A stretch of 64,000 nt of DNA from HK-STAS-PATE-42 sp964461505 (lineage in GTDB: Bacteria > Patescibacteriota > Saccharimonadia > Saccharimonadales > HK-STAS-PATE-42): contig CAYWUW010000003.1 in NCBI GenBank assembly GCA_964461505.1, forward strand, positions 1 to 64,000, given 5' to 3'. Each line of letters begins with the position of its first letter. Position 1 is the stretch's first letter. Under the pieces are notes generated by a model that saw only the letters and a list, made by a program, of their open reading frames with translations, did not search any database and was not told the DNA's origin. A program made the translations under genes and the position numbers. Shown one piece after another: positions 31,967-40,178 of the stretch.

Positions 31967-33330
31967 ATGGAGACGCTGACTATAGAGGCTAGCAATGTAA
32001 CACCCCCTGCTCTACCGGGCACGGTAAACAGAGAGGCACTGCTGGCGCTAAGAGATATCTATAATTCACCAGTCTCGCCAAAGCTCGCTGGTAGAACGAG
32101 CACAGCTGCCGCTGAGGCTACCCAATCTTTACAAACTGAATTTGAGTGCCACCGCCTTCTAGGTGAGAAACTGTTAAATTTGCTTGGCGTTCAGTTAGAC
32201 CTAAGCTCAAATACCTATCTTGATCAACTATCCTTAGCCTATGGCAAACTTTCAGGATACCTTACTAAAGTAGCCCTTAAGAGTTACCGAGCAGAACTAG
32301 TAGACTATTTGACTCCGTCGACACTTACCGAGGAGCTAATAGATTTGGCCAGTATGTGGCACAGTTGGGTAAGTAAGCCAGCCAAGCAAAACTTAGGCTT
32401 AGAGCATATTTTTTGGGCAAAACTAGGTATTGTTTTTTATGGTGGCGAAGATTTGTGTAACGAGTTAGATTATTGGTGGAATAATGAGTATGCGGGGCCA
32501 TACGAGATTAAGTATGCAGTACGGCAATCTGCGAACCCAAGAGCTGAGCTTGAAGCTAAGGTGAAGTTGTATGGGGAGTTATTGAGCGAGTTTAAAGATA
32601 GTCCGTATGCGGGGCCATACGAGATTAAGTNNNNNNNNNNNNNNNNNNNNNNNNNNNNNNNNNNNNNNNNNNNNNNNNNNNNNNNNNNNNNNNNNNNNNN
32701 NNNNNNNNNNNNNNNNNNNNNNNNNNNNNNGAGTTATTGAGCGAGTTTAAAGATAGTCCGTATGCGGGGCCATACGAGATTAAGTGGGCAGTACGGCAAT
32801 CTGCGAACCCAAGAGCTGAGCTTGAAGCTAAGGCGAAGTTGTATGGGGAGTTATTGGACCGCTGCCCCAACCTGAGCGCTGCGGCTATAAGATATTTCTG
32901 CAGAGCAAGTAGTGTGAATAGAGAAGAAGCTAGTAGACGATTTGATTATAGGTTAAACTCAGCTGAAAACTTTGCCAAAAATAATGGGATATCCTTAAAC
33001 TTAGCCTTTTGGCTTACTTGTTTTTCTGATAGTGAGGCGAGGTTAATAGCTTACTTAGACTTTCAGAATATTAGTAAACCTGTTAGCCTTGATAGGGGTA
33101 GATCGGATAGTGACAAGAGGGATGGCTATAATTTTAACCCTGCCAAGTCTACAGACCAAGAGGCAACAGAGGCAAAACTAAGATTAGGAAAAATAATCAA
33201 AGCATCTGGCCTGAGCGAGGAAGACCTAGAAGCTTTAATGAGCGAAATTGTTGATGGGGGTATAGGCGTAGACAGTCTGTCTAAAAGATCTAGTGAGTTG
33301 CTGGAGGCTTTGCGGGAGGCAGCACGCTAG
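31967..33330 (+). CDS. Helical repeat protein interrupted by an assembly gap
   Basis: No family recognised. The gene begins at ATG 31967, just after a strong promoter. Its N-terminal 170 residues are helical and without repeats. From about residue 174 a 39-residue unit beginning YAGPYEIK and including AVRQSANPRAELEAK is tandemly repeated, running into 100 unknown bases at 32631-32730. The unit resumes afterwards in another frame, ends with DRCPNLSAAA, and is followed by a helical C-terminal region. The two halves are treated as one gene because the repeats match on both sides; the frame shift across the gap is expected if the run of 100 N is a placeholder. Only one TAARYTTA motif occurs in the gene. 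Function unknown. Confidence 0.65.
32489..32877 (+). repeat. 117-bp tandem coding repeat
   Basis: Units start at 32489, 32606 and 32761. The first two differ by 117 bases exactly and copies are nearly identical. The first and last units differ by only three bases over the shared part (TAT to TGG and GTG to GCG). Confidence 0.9.
32631..32730. other. Assembly gap of 100 N within the tandem repeat
   Basis: Sequence on both sides is in phase with a 117-bp repeat only if the true gap is 62 bases plus a multiple of 117. The run of exactly 100 N is therefore a placeholder. Confidence 0.9.
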
Positions 33331-33405
33331 AGGAATATGCTTTGCCACAGGTCAAGTTCTGGAGTTACTTTGGGGCTTGGTATTATAAAGGCCAGGATAG
33401 AGGCT

Positions 33406-34512
33406 CTAAAGTTCTTCTGGTTCTGAGTTTGGATCTTTAGCTGAACCCTGGGCTGCCTCTTCGGGCTTGATTACATCGATTTCGTAGCCGGTTATTTCAC
33501 CAGCAAGGCGGACGTTGGCTCCACCGCGGCCGATGGCAACTCTAACCTGTTCTTCATCTACCCAAACTTGGGCTGATTTTTGTTCTTCGTTAATTTCTAC
33601 TTTTTCGATTTTGGCTGGAGACATTGCTCTGGTAATAAAATCGTATGGGTCTTCCTTCCATTCGACAATATCTAAGCGTTCGTTTTCGCCAATTTCGGCA
33701 TTTACGGCTTTAACGCGAACTCCGTGGCCACCAATTAGGGTTCCGGCGGCGTCGACTCCTGGAATATCTGTGAAAACGGCAATTTTGGTACGTAGGCCCG
33801 GGGCGCGAGCAATTGCTTTAATTTGGACGGCACCATCGCTTATTTCTGGAACTTCTTGCTTAAAGAGTTCGACAACGAGTTCTGGTGCACATCGGGAAAC
33901 AATCATGGTTGGAATACGGCCTTCATCATCGATTTCTTTAATGTAGAACTTAAGCCTTTCGCCCATGTTGTAACGTTCGCCAGGAACTTGTTCTTCGCGT
34001 GGCATAATGGCGCTTGCGCGGCCTAAATCTACGCGAATAAAGCGAGATTCTACACGCTGAATGCTGGCTGCGATAACGGTTCCAACGCGATCTTTGTATT
34101 CTTCAACCATGATTTTGCTTTCGGATTCTTTAAGGCTTTGGATGATGGCCTGTTTTGCGGTTTGGGCGGCGATACGGCCAAAATCTTCTGGAACCTTTTC
34201 TTCTTGCTGGATTGATTGGCCAACCTTGGCGTTTTTATCGATTTTTTGAGCGGCACTTAAGCTTAATTGGGTAAGTTCATCTTCGATGTCATCTTCTGAT
34301 TCGACTACATCAAAGTTTGTGAAGATTTGGAGCTCACCCGAATTGATGTTGAATTTTGCGGTTACGTTCTGGCCACGCTCTCCGGCATCTCGACGCCAAG
34401 CGGCGGCAAAGGCATTCTCTACTGCTGTGAATACGGTTTCTTCGGGCACGTTCCTTTCCTGGGCAAGAGCTTTTATTGCCTCAGATAGTTGATCTAATTT
34501 TAAACTTTTCAT
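33406..34512 (-). CDS. nusA: Transcription termination/antitermination factor NusA
   Basis: Binds RNA polymerase and nascent RNA, tuning pausing, termination and antitermination. The N-terminal domain (about 1-110) opens with MKSLKLDQLSEAIKALAQERNVP, followed by an S1 domain (VGTVIAASIQRVESRFIRVDLG), KH1 (GAVQIKAIARAPGLRTKIAV) and KH2 with GRGGANVRLAGEITG. Length 368 with no acidic C-terminal repeats is typical outside Proteobacteria. An AAGGAAG ribosome-binding site precedes the start. The usual rimP, infB and rbfA neighbours are absent. A 34-bp palindrome lies upstream. Confidence 0.96.
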   Translation of the reverse strand: MKSLKLDQLSEAIKALAQERNVPEETVFTAVENAFAAAWRRDAGERGQNVTAKFNINSGELQIFTNFDVVESEDDIEDELTQLSLSAAQKIDKNAKVGQSIQQEEKVPEDFGRIAAQTAKQAIIQSLKESESKIMVEEYKDRVGTVIAASIQRVESRFIRVDLGRASAIMPREEQVPGERYNMGERLKFYIKEIDDEGRIPTMIVSRCAPELVVELFKQEVPEISDGAVQIKAIARAPGLRTKIAVFTDIPGVDAAGTLIGGHGVRVKAVNAEIGENERLDIVEWKEDPYDFITRAMSPAKIEKVEINEEQKSAQVWVDEEQVRVAIGRGGANVRLAGEITGYEIDVIKPEEAAQGSAKDPNSEPEEL

Positions 34513-34577
34513 TTTGAATTTTCTTCCTTTCTGTTCTATAATTTCTGAATTTGATTTCTAAATTTTGAATTTGTTGT

Positions 34578-34611
34578 TCCTTGAAAATTCTGCAAGAATT
34601 TATCGAGGATC
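34578..34611 (-). repeat. Palindromic element upstream of nusA
   Basis: Inverted copy of a 36-bp imperfect palindrome (GATCCTCGATAAATT ... AATTTTCAAGGATC) also found upstream of lemA (38485) and typA (52969). All three lie in likely 5' regions. Confidence 0.75.
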
Positions 34612-34639
34612 TGTATTTTTAGGACTTTAAGCTTAAATG

Positions 34640-34668
34640 AAAAAACCGGGCTATGTTGTCAAGCTCGG
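34640..34668 (-). terminator. Intrinsic terminator after the whiB-like gene
   Basis: On the minus strand, a 7-bp stem (CCGAGCT/AGCCCGG with one wobble pair) is followed by TTTTTT. It lies about 165 bases past the WhiB-like stop codon and upstream of nusA. Confidence 0.65.
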
Positions 34669-34831
34669 CAAAAATTCACTGTACTTAAACTTAAGTTTAG
34701 CAAAAAGAGTGTAGAAATATCAAACTGCATCTTTGTTTGAACTCTTTGGCTAAGGCTTGAAGTTTTTCAAATACCACCCCCTCAACACAAAAAACTACTC
34801 TTAGTTGTTCCAGATTGCTCTGTTAGGTTTT

Positions 34832-35098
34832 TTATGCAGTGTTTCTTTTTTTATTGCTACTAGCGCCTATTCTGTCTTCACCAAACCAAACTCCTCCCCA
34901 AATTCCTTGATATTCTTTGTTCTCTTGAGCGTACCGAAGACACTCCTCTTTAACTGGGCATTCCGAGCATACAATAATTGCTCTTGCTACAGCGGCATTT
35001 TTTACTGCTCTAAGTGGTATTTTTTCTGGGAAGAAGATTTCCGGATCCATATCTTTGCAGGCGGCTTGTTCTCGCCAGGATGGTTCTTCGAATTGCAT
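34832..35098 (-). CDS. WhiB-like iron-sulfur regulator
   Basis: 88-residue protein of the WhiB family, DNA-associated [4Fe-4S] redox and developmental regulators best known in Actinobacteria and their phages. Four Cys have the family spacing (C14, then CSEC at 44-47, and C53 in CPVKEECLRYA), and the GIWGG turn with a following aromatic is at 65-71. The acidic DPEIFFP segment after the first Cys is also typical. It is driven by its own promoter (35105-35133) inside the short gap after an NlpC/P60-like gene, apparently as a leaderless mRNA. Confidence 0.88.
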   Translation of the reverse strand: MQFEEPSWREQAACKDMDPEIFFPEKIPLRAVKNAAVARAIIVCSECPVKEECLRYAQENKEYQGIWGGVWFGEDRIGASSNKKRNTA

Positions 35099-35104
35099 AA
35101 AGAT

Positions 35105-35133
35105 ATTCTACTAGATTTATATGATTAACTCAA
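35105..35133 (-). promoter_or_regulatory. Promoter TTGAGT-17-TAGAAT
   Basis: TTGAGT (35128-35133) and TAGAAT (35105-35110) on the minus strand. Only 6 bases separate the -10 box from the whiB-like ATG, so translation would begin at the 5' end. Confidence 0.65.
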
Positions 35134-35140
35134 GTTAAGC

Positions 35141-35728
35141 TTAATCTATATCTGTTTTAATTGCTTGGGCTGGTTGCGGGAGCTTTGCTAGAAGTTCAGT
35201 GTTTCTTAGAACCAGAGCTATCCTTCGTTCTGTTTTGCCATCAAAATTACCAATATATTCTTGTTGATCGCGGTAGAGGTAATCGTGGATTTGAGGATTA
35301 CCAGTGCGTGGAATTACGCTAACTGCTTTTTCGTCACCAATGTAAAACCCACAGTGGCCGTGTGGGCCTCCAGCTTGGCGGCCATTGTAACCTCTAAGTT
35401 CTTCCCAGAAGATGATATCTCCAATTTGTATATCTGAAAACGAGCTAAACTTAAGTTCTTGCCAACCATTTTTTAACAAATCTTCATGAAGTTGATCTAC
35501 CTTAAGAATTGGGCCAGAAACAAACTTTACGTTGGAACCTGAACGTGGGTTTAAGTTTAGTAAGATTCCAGAAACATGAACTCCGCAGCTTAAATCGCCA
35601 TCACGCAGCAAATCAACTTCTTGATTGTGCTCGTCTTCAATCCAGAAATTGCGCCAGATGTTGGAATCAACAGAGCCTAAGATTCTAGATAGATAAGTTT
35701 TGTGCCAGAGATACTTCTGAATCTGCAT
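35141..35728 (-). CDS. NlpC/P60-like papain-fold protein, copy 1
   Basis: 195 residues. The candidate nucleophile is Cys in GDLSCGVHVSGIL and a His lies in PHGHCGFYIGDEKAVS. Between them stands a GD-containing loop (DIQIGDIIFWEEL), the order of Cys, GD loop and His seen in NlpC/P60-type hydrolases. No signal peptide is seen, so it acts inside the cell or leaves by another route. It shares the layout and several blocks (RNF, GWQELKFS, PQP end) with the next gene upstream, indicating a tandem duplication. Confidence 0.7.
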   Translation of the reverse strand: MQIQKYLWHKTYLSRILGSVDSNIWRNFWIEDEHNQEVDLLRDGDLSCGVHVSGILLNLNPRSGSNVKFVSGPILKVDQLHEDLLKNGWQELKFSSFSDIQIGDIIFWEELRGYNGRQAGGPHGHCGFYIGDEKAVSVIPRTGNPQIHDYLYRDQQEYIGNFDGKTERRIALVLRNTELLAKLPQPAQAIKTDID

Positions 35729-35752
35729 TGTGGTTTAAGCTTAATTTGTTGG

Positions 35753-36244
35753 TTACTTTTCTTCGGGTTGAGGGAGTTCTTGGAACCGGCTCTTGCCTCG
35801 ATAGACGTGGGTTATTTTGCGTTCTTCTAAATTAAGTTTAACAGATTGTGGAGTTCTGGCTTTATAGCTATTGCTGATGAGCTGATTTGGAGCGATGAAG
35901 AATCCTAAATGCTCGTGCAGAATTCCGGGTTCATCGGTAAATTCTTGTTCTTCAAAACGGAGGACGTCTCCGGGCTCTAAATCTGATTGATTGCTAAACT
36001 TAAGTTCTTGCCAGCCGTGTTCTAATAGATCTTTAATGGTGGAAGAAACTGTGGCGTGTGGCTTTTTTTGTTGATCAAATAGATTTAAGATTGCCGAAAC
36101 ATAATAAGAGCAACTTAACTGGCCATCTTGAAAAACATCTTGCTCTGCCCCGCCCTGTTCAACATAAAAATTGCGAAAAAGGTTTGAGCCAACAGAATTT
36201 TGAATTGTTTTTAAATAAGATTTGAACCAGAGACGTTTTAGCAT
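35753..36244 (-). CDS. NlpC/P60-like papain-fold protein, copy 2
   Basis: 163 residues, paralogous to 35141. Candidate Cys lies in GQLSCSYYVSAILNL, the GD loop in DLEPGDVLRFEE and the His in LHEHLGFFI. The blocks GSNLFRNFYVE, GWQELKFS and the ending ELPQPE correspond to copy 1, which has an additional insert and tail. It lies 24 bases upstream of copy 1. Substrate unknown. Confidence 0.7.
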   Translation of the reverse strand: MLKRLWFKSYLKTIQNSVGSNLFRNFYVEQGGAEQDVFQDGQLSCSYYVSAILNLFDQQKKPHATVSSTIKDLLEHGWQELKFSNQSDLEPGDVLRFEEQEFTDEPGILHEHLGFFIAPNQLISNSYKARTPQSVKLNLEERKITHVYRGKSRFQELPQPEEK

Positions 36245-36330
36245 AATTTAAGTTTAGCAGATTCGGAATCCTGAGCTATGGTATGCTTGCCAAAGGCTGA
36301 ACTTAAGGATAAAACCGATATTCTTAGTTT

Positions 36331-36771
36331 GTCATCCCGCCGTAGGGCGGGATCCATGCTACGCAATAAAATCTTGTAACCTAAACTTCTAAGCTTAAGT
36401 CTTTCCACTCTGGGTTATTTTCGTTTATTAATCTTAACTTCCAATTTCTATTCCATTCCTTTAGCCTTCTTTCTCTGTTGATCATAGATTCTGCATCGGG
36501 GCATTCTTCAAGATAAACTAAGAGCTTGGCATTATATTTGGAGGTGAAACTTTTAGGGTCTGCTAGGCTTTTATGTTCATAGATTCTTTTTGCTAGATTA
36601 GAAGTAGAGCCAATATACAAAGTGCCATTTCTTTTGGAGGCTAGGATGTAGACAAAATATTGTTTTGACATCTGTCAGGGGTTTTTAGGTAGTGAATGAG
36701 ATTCGCTAAACTTAATTTTAACTTATAGTTTTTTGATGCGTAGCATGGATTCCGGCCTGCGCCGGAATGAC
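36331..36771 (-). mobile_element. GIY-YIG cassette with inverted palindromes, copy 1
   Basis: Left end 36331-36365 and right end 36737-36771 are 35-base elements in inverse orientation that match at 30 of 35 positions. Most of the differences occur at hairpin-paired positions (15/30 and 19/26) and keep pairing, so the fold is preserved. The GIY-YIG gene lies between them. The same end type, TGCGTAGCATGGAT..., occurs alone at 10560, 41199 and 45682. Confidence 0.65.
36381..36671 (-). CDS. Small GIY-YIG endonuclease
   Basis: 96-residue single-domain GIY-YIG nuclease of the YhbQ/COG2827 type. Motifs: YFVYILASKRNGTLYIGSTSNLAKRIYEH with the Tyr pair and conserved Arg, the PDAESMINRERRLKEWNRNWKLRLI helix and the NPEWKDL end. 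The catalytic Glu lies in the helix. It is flanked by inverted palindromes and shares motif and length with the copy at 47681, both indicating spread as a unit. Cellular role unknown. Confidence 0.88.
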   Translation of the reverse strand: MSKQYFVYILASKRNGTLYIGSTSNLAKRIYEHKSLADPKSFTSKYNAKLLVYLEECPDAESMINRERRLKEWNRNWKLRLINENNPEWKDLSLEV

Positions 36772-36807
36772 GGAGGCAACTGGACCGCAAACAGGAATAA
36801 TGGGGTT

Positions 36808-37728
36808 TTACCAGCTGGAACCGCCTCCACCGCCGCCAAAGCCGCCGCCTCCGCCGAATCCACCAAAACCTCCGCTAGAGCCGGAACCGAACCCGCCGCC
36901 GCCTCCACCAAAATACCAGGGGAAGATGTAGTTTTTATCGTGATCTTTTCTGCTTTTGTGTTTTTGGTAATTTTTAGAAACTTGGCGATCTAGAAGCAGC
37001 CCTAGCGGAACGAAGATTAAGCTTAAGCCGATTCCAAAAAGTAAAGAATGTGTGGCTAGGCCGATTCCGGTTCCGCCAATTCCGCCAAAAACTCCGCCCA
37101 ACCACCAGCTTTTGGTTTTTGCTAGAAGAGCGAATACACCCTGCAAAAGTATAAAACCGAAGAACAGTGCGCCAAAAATAGAATCAGAAGTTTTAAAGTT
37201 TTTAGAGCCGGAATCAGCCGCTTGGTATTCGCCTTTTGTGGCGGCATCGATGGCAGAAATTGCTAAGCTTAAGCCTTGATAATATTGATCTTGGCGGAAG
37301 CTCGGTGCAACTTCGTTTCTGGCAATTTGTGAGCTTTGGGCATCGGTTAGGGCTCCTTCTAGGTTTCTGGTTGGTGAAATTTGAATATTTTTTGGATTTT
37401 GTAAAGTTATTAAGATTAATACTCCGTTATCGTTTTGTTTGGAGCCGATCTGCCAGGCTCGGCCCACCTCCACCGCAAACTGAGCGGGATCAATTCCTTG
37501 GCCATCCTTAAGAGTTAGAATGCCGATTTCGTTAGTGGTGGAGTTCTTAATATCTAGAATCTGCTGGTTAAGCTTAGTTTTATCTTCTGGAGAGAGAATT
37601 TCGGCGGAATCTAGAATGTAACCATCGTTTGGAGCTGGCGGAATATCTAAAGCAAAAGTGGAATGGGAAATTAAGCTTAAGCCCAGCAGAGACACTGCAA
37701 AAATTAATAATAGTTTAAGTTTTTTCAT
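36808..37728 (-). CDS. TPM-domain membrane protein
   Basis: 306 residues. A signal segment (LLIFAVSLLGLSLISHSTFA) is followed by an extracellular TPM domain (about 30-150, with YILDSAEILSPEDKTKLNQQI and the RNLEGALTDAQSS block), then membrane segments around 180-245 and a Gly-rich C-terminus of FGGGG type. This is the YgcG/TPM-phosphatase architecture. TPM proteins are linked to photosystem repair in plants and of unclear role in bacteria. It lies about 60 bases downstream of lemA, a recurrent partner. Confidence 0.88.
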   Translation of the reverse strand: MKKLKLLLIFAVSLLGLSLISHSTFALDIPPAPNDGYILDSAEILSPEDKTKLNQQILDIKNSTTNEIGILTLKDGQGIDPAQFAVEVGRAWQIGSKQNDNGVLILITLQNPKNIQISPTRNLEGALTDAQSSQIARNEVAPSFRQDQYYQGLSLAISAIDAATKGEYQAADSGSKNFKTSDSIFGALFFGFILLQGVFALLAKTKSWWLGGVFGGIGGTGIGLATHSLLFGIGLSLIFVPLGLLLDRQVSKNYQKHKSRKDHDKNYIFPWYFGGGGGGFGSGSSGGFGGFGGGGGFGGGGGGSSW

Positions 37729-37737
37729 TGGTGGGAT

Positions 37738-37781
37738 TGCCCCCTCCGCCCTGCGGGCACCTCCCCAAGGGGAGGATTAAG
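37738..37781. repeat. Partial family A-type palindrome between lemA and the TPM gene
   Basis: GCCCCCTCCGCCCTGCGGG and CTCCCCAAGGGGAG hairpins, a shortened relative of the repeat at 1-65. Confidence 0.65.
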
Positions 37782-37787
37782 TGGTGT

Positions 37788-38402
37788 TTAGAAGTTTACG
37801 GTTGGAACGCTTTGGGCTCCTTCAGAAGCCTCGAAGTATGGTTTGGAATCGTAATTGAACAACTTGGCTAAAACTAGAGTTGGGAAGCGCTTAACTTTTG
37901 TGTTGTATTCGCGAAGAACTGTGTTGTAATCTGCGCGAGAAACTTGAATGCGGTTTTCGGTTCCTTCTAGTTGAACTTGCAGATCTTTAAAGTTTTGGGT
38001 AGCGGTAAGTTGTGGGTAGCTTTCGGCTACGGCAAGCAAGCGGCCTAGAGCTTGGCTAAGTTCGCCTTGGGCATTTTGGTAATCTTGCAGTTGCTGCGGC
38101 GTGGCTTTTGAAGGATCGATTGTAATTTGTGTGGCTTTGGCACGAGCTTCAACAACTTGATTTAGGGTTTCTTGTTCAAAATCTGCGGCTCCTTTAACTG
38201 TGTTGACTAAATTTGGAATTAGATCTGCCCGGCGCTGATATTGAGTTTGAACATTGGCGAATGAGCTATCCACCTTTTGGTTGAGACCAACTAGGTTGTT
38301 GTAGCCGGCCACAAGCCAGATAATTAAAATTAGAACTATTCCGGCCAGAACTGCCCTGGTAGTTTGTTTTTTGCTGTATTCTTTGCCTTTAACTTTGACC
38401 AT
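37788..38402 (-). CDS. lemA: LemA family protein
   Basis: 204 residues. An N-terminal membrane segment (VLAGIVLILIIWLVAGY) is followed by the LemA helical domain, with NLVGLNQKVDSSFANVQTQYQRRADLIPNLVNTVKG, AVAESYPQLTATQNF and the closing LVLAKLFNYDSKPYFEA. LemA proteins are surface-exposed helical bundles of unknown role, commonly beside TPM proteins. Here the two are in one probable operon, lemA first. A 36-bp palindrome shared with nusA and typA lies about 80 bases before the start. Confidence 0.93.
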   Translation of the reverse strand: MVKVKGKEYSKKQTTRAVLAGIVLILIIWLVAGYNNLVGLNQKVDSSFANVQTQYQRRADLIPNLVNTVKGAADFEQETLNQVVEARAKATQITIDPSKATPQQLQDYQNAQGELSQALGRLLAVAESYPQLTATQNFKDLQVQLEGTENRIQVSRADYNTVLREYNTKVKRFPTLVLAKLFNYDSKPYFEASEGAQSVPTVNF

Positions 38403-38484
38403 TTTAAACTCCTTTTTTCATACAAGAACAGTTGCTTAAGCTTAAGTATAACAAAAGTTAATTTGAGAGGAGTTTTTAGAATGA

Positions 38485-38520
38485 GATCCTCGATAAATTC
38501 TTGCGTAATTTTCAAGGATC
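38485..38520 (-). repeat. 36-bp palindromic element upstream of lemA
   Basis: GATCCTCGATAAATTC ... AATTTTCAAGGATC, the same element as at 34578 and 52969. A different GC-rich palindrome (about 38580-38640) follows. Confidence 0.75.
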
Positions 38521-38679
38521 GGCAGCAGATGATCCTTTCTGATTTTTTCTTCTCCCTCTTTTTGAATAAATAGAGGATAGGATTCCTGCGCCAGGTGATC
38601 CCCCGAGTGGTTCGGCGCAGCTAAGCGGGATCGAGGATCTTTTTAGAACTTATTATAAGATTAAGATTTGGTATTAAGT

Positions 38680-40107
38680 TTAGATTTGGGATTCGACTTT
38701 TTCGGCCCATTCTTGCAGAGATTCAATCAGCTTTTGTTGCTTTGGTTTAAGGCTCGGCAGAAGTTGGGCGAGTTCTTGTTGGTAGGTTGCAAGAGGTGGA
38801 ATATCGCCAGAACCATCTTTAAGCTTAAGCTGAAGATATTCTACCCAATCTAATTTTTCGGGCTGAGAGAGAGCTTTTGGGTAATTTCTGGCTTTATAGA
38901 GCGTTAGGAGTTTGGGTAAACGCGAATCTTCAAATTCAAATTTATTAAGCTTAAGATCTTTTAAAGAGGCTACGCGAACAGCGGCCGAGGCGTTGCGGTC
39001 GGCATCGTTTAAGAATCCATCATAAAGTTGCAAATCAGGATCTGTTTTAGCTGGCCACTTTTTATCATCTGGCTTGTAGGCCTCGTAAACTTTTTGCGAA
39101 AACGAGGTTAGGTTGGCCTTAAGTTTAGCAAGATTTTGTTGGATTTGTTTTAGATCTAAATTGATGTTTTTAGCGGTTTGCGGTGTGATTACCTCTAACG
39201 GAGCAAGAGATGGGGCTTTATTGAATTGAACCATTTTAACTGGCAGGCGCTTTTCTTGGTATTCTCCTAAATGATTTTTGTTGGTGTAGGTAAGGCGCTT
39301 AAGTTGTGCGGGGCTAAGCTTAAAGAATTCAGTTGGATCGTAGCGGAGATCGTAAACAAGAATTCCGCCTGCACGCCCTGGAGTTGGGCAAAGTGGAAAA
39401 ACGATGCTTGTGTGTAAATCACCACTTGGGAATCGTGGAGTTATATGCACGACTGGTTTGGGGGATTCGAGATCTAAATAACTTGCGGCCATGTTTTTAT
39501 CTTTAAGCTTAAGGTGAAAATCAAAGAGCTTGGGCTGCTTGAGTTTGATGAGGCGGGCGATATCTAGCGTAACTTCAACATCGCTTAGCGCATCGTGAGC
39601 GCTGGTGTGTTCTAGCTTGTTGGCTTTGGCAAGTTCTTCGAGCGTGTTGGTTGGAGTTCCGTCGGGCTTGAATGGCCAGTTGATGCCTTCTGGCCGCAAG
39701 GCTCTGGTGGTGCGCACTAAGCTTAAGATATCCCAGCGTGATCTGCCATCCTTCCACTGCCATTCGTAAGCATCATAAAAGTTTCGCCAGAGTGTGAAGC
39801 GCATAAACTCATCGTCAAAATCTATTGTGTTGAATCCTGTGATAATTGTGTTTGGAAGAAGGAGTTCTTGATGTAATTTTTTGAGGAATTCGGGTTCGCT
39901 GATGCCTTTTTGGGTGCTTTGTGGAGTTATTGCGGTGGTTAAAATTGCCCAGGGATTTGGCAAAACCTCTGGGTTAAGTTTAATTAGCCAATTGACGCGT
40001 TTGAGTTCTTGAAGATTTTCATCTGTTAGAATGGCGGCGAATTGCATTATGCGGTGGAGGCTGGGTTTGAGGCCGGTGGTTTCGAGATCGTAAAACAGAA
40101 AGTTCAT
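38680..40107 (-). CDS. sbcB: Exonuclease I-like 3'-5' ssDNA exonuclease
   Basis: DEDDh exonuclease of about 475 residues. The first motif is FYDLETTGLKPSLHRIMQFA, the second FNTIDFDDEFMRFTLWRNFYDAYEWQW and the third HTSAHDALSDVEVTLD. The long C-terminal region (about 230-475) matches SbcB/ExoI-type extensions (GILVYDLRYDPTEFF; DLQLYDGFLNDADRNA). SbcB removes 3' single-stranded tails in recombination and mismatch repair. The start at 40107 is preferred over 40170, which lies in a repeat; an extended -10 box lies just upstream. Confidence 0.85.
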   Translation of the reverse strand: MNFLFYDLETTGLKPSLHRIMQFAAILTDENLQELKRVNWLIKLNPEVLPNPWAILTTAITPQSTQKGISEPEFLKKLHQELLLPNTIITGFNTIDFDDEFMRFTLWRNFYDAYEWQWKDGRSRWDILSLVRTTRALRPEGINWPFKPDGTPTNTLEELAKANKLEHTSAHDALSDVEVTLDIARLIKLKQPKLFDFHLKLKDKNMAASYLDLESPKPVVHITPRFPSGDLHTSIVFPLCPTPGRAGGILVYDLRYDPTEFFKLSPAQLKRLTYTNKNHLGEYQEKRLPVKMVQFNKAPSLAPLEVITPQTAKNINLDLKQIQQNLAKLKANLTSFSQKVYEAYKPDDKKWPAKTDPDLQLYDGFLNDADRNASAAVRVASLKDLKLNKFEFEDSRLPKLLTLYKARNYPKALSQPEKLDWVEYLQLKLKDGSGDIPPLATYQQELAQLLPSLKPKQQKLIESLQEWAEKVESQI

Positions 40108-40116
40108 CTTAAGTTT

Positions 40117-40125
40117 AGTATAGCA
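40117..40125 (-). promoter_or_regulatory. Extended -10 promoter TGCTATACT
   Basis: Minus-strand TGC-TATACT with the -10 box ending 9 bases before the ATG at 40107. The -10 box is followed by TAAACTTAA. No clear -35 box. Confidence 0.5.
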
Positions 40126-40178
40126 CTCGCCTTCTCTGTCGTCCTGAGCAAAGTCGAAGGCTTTCTGCACAATTAAGC

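Noticed and set aside
33515..33946. 143-residue plus-strand frame antisense to nusA
   Set aside because: Antisense shadow of the conserved NusA.
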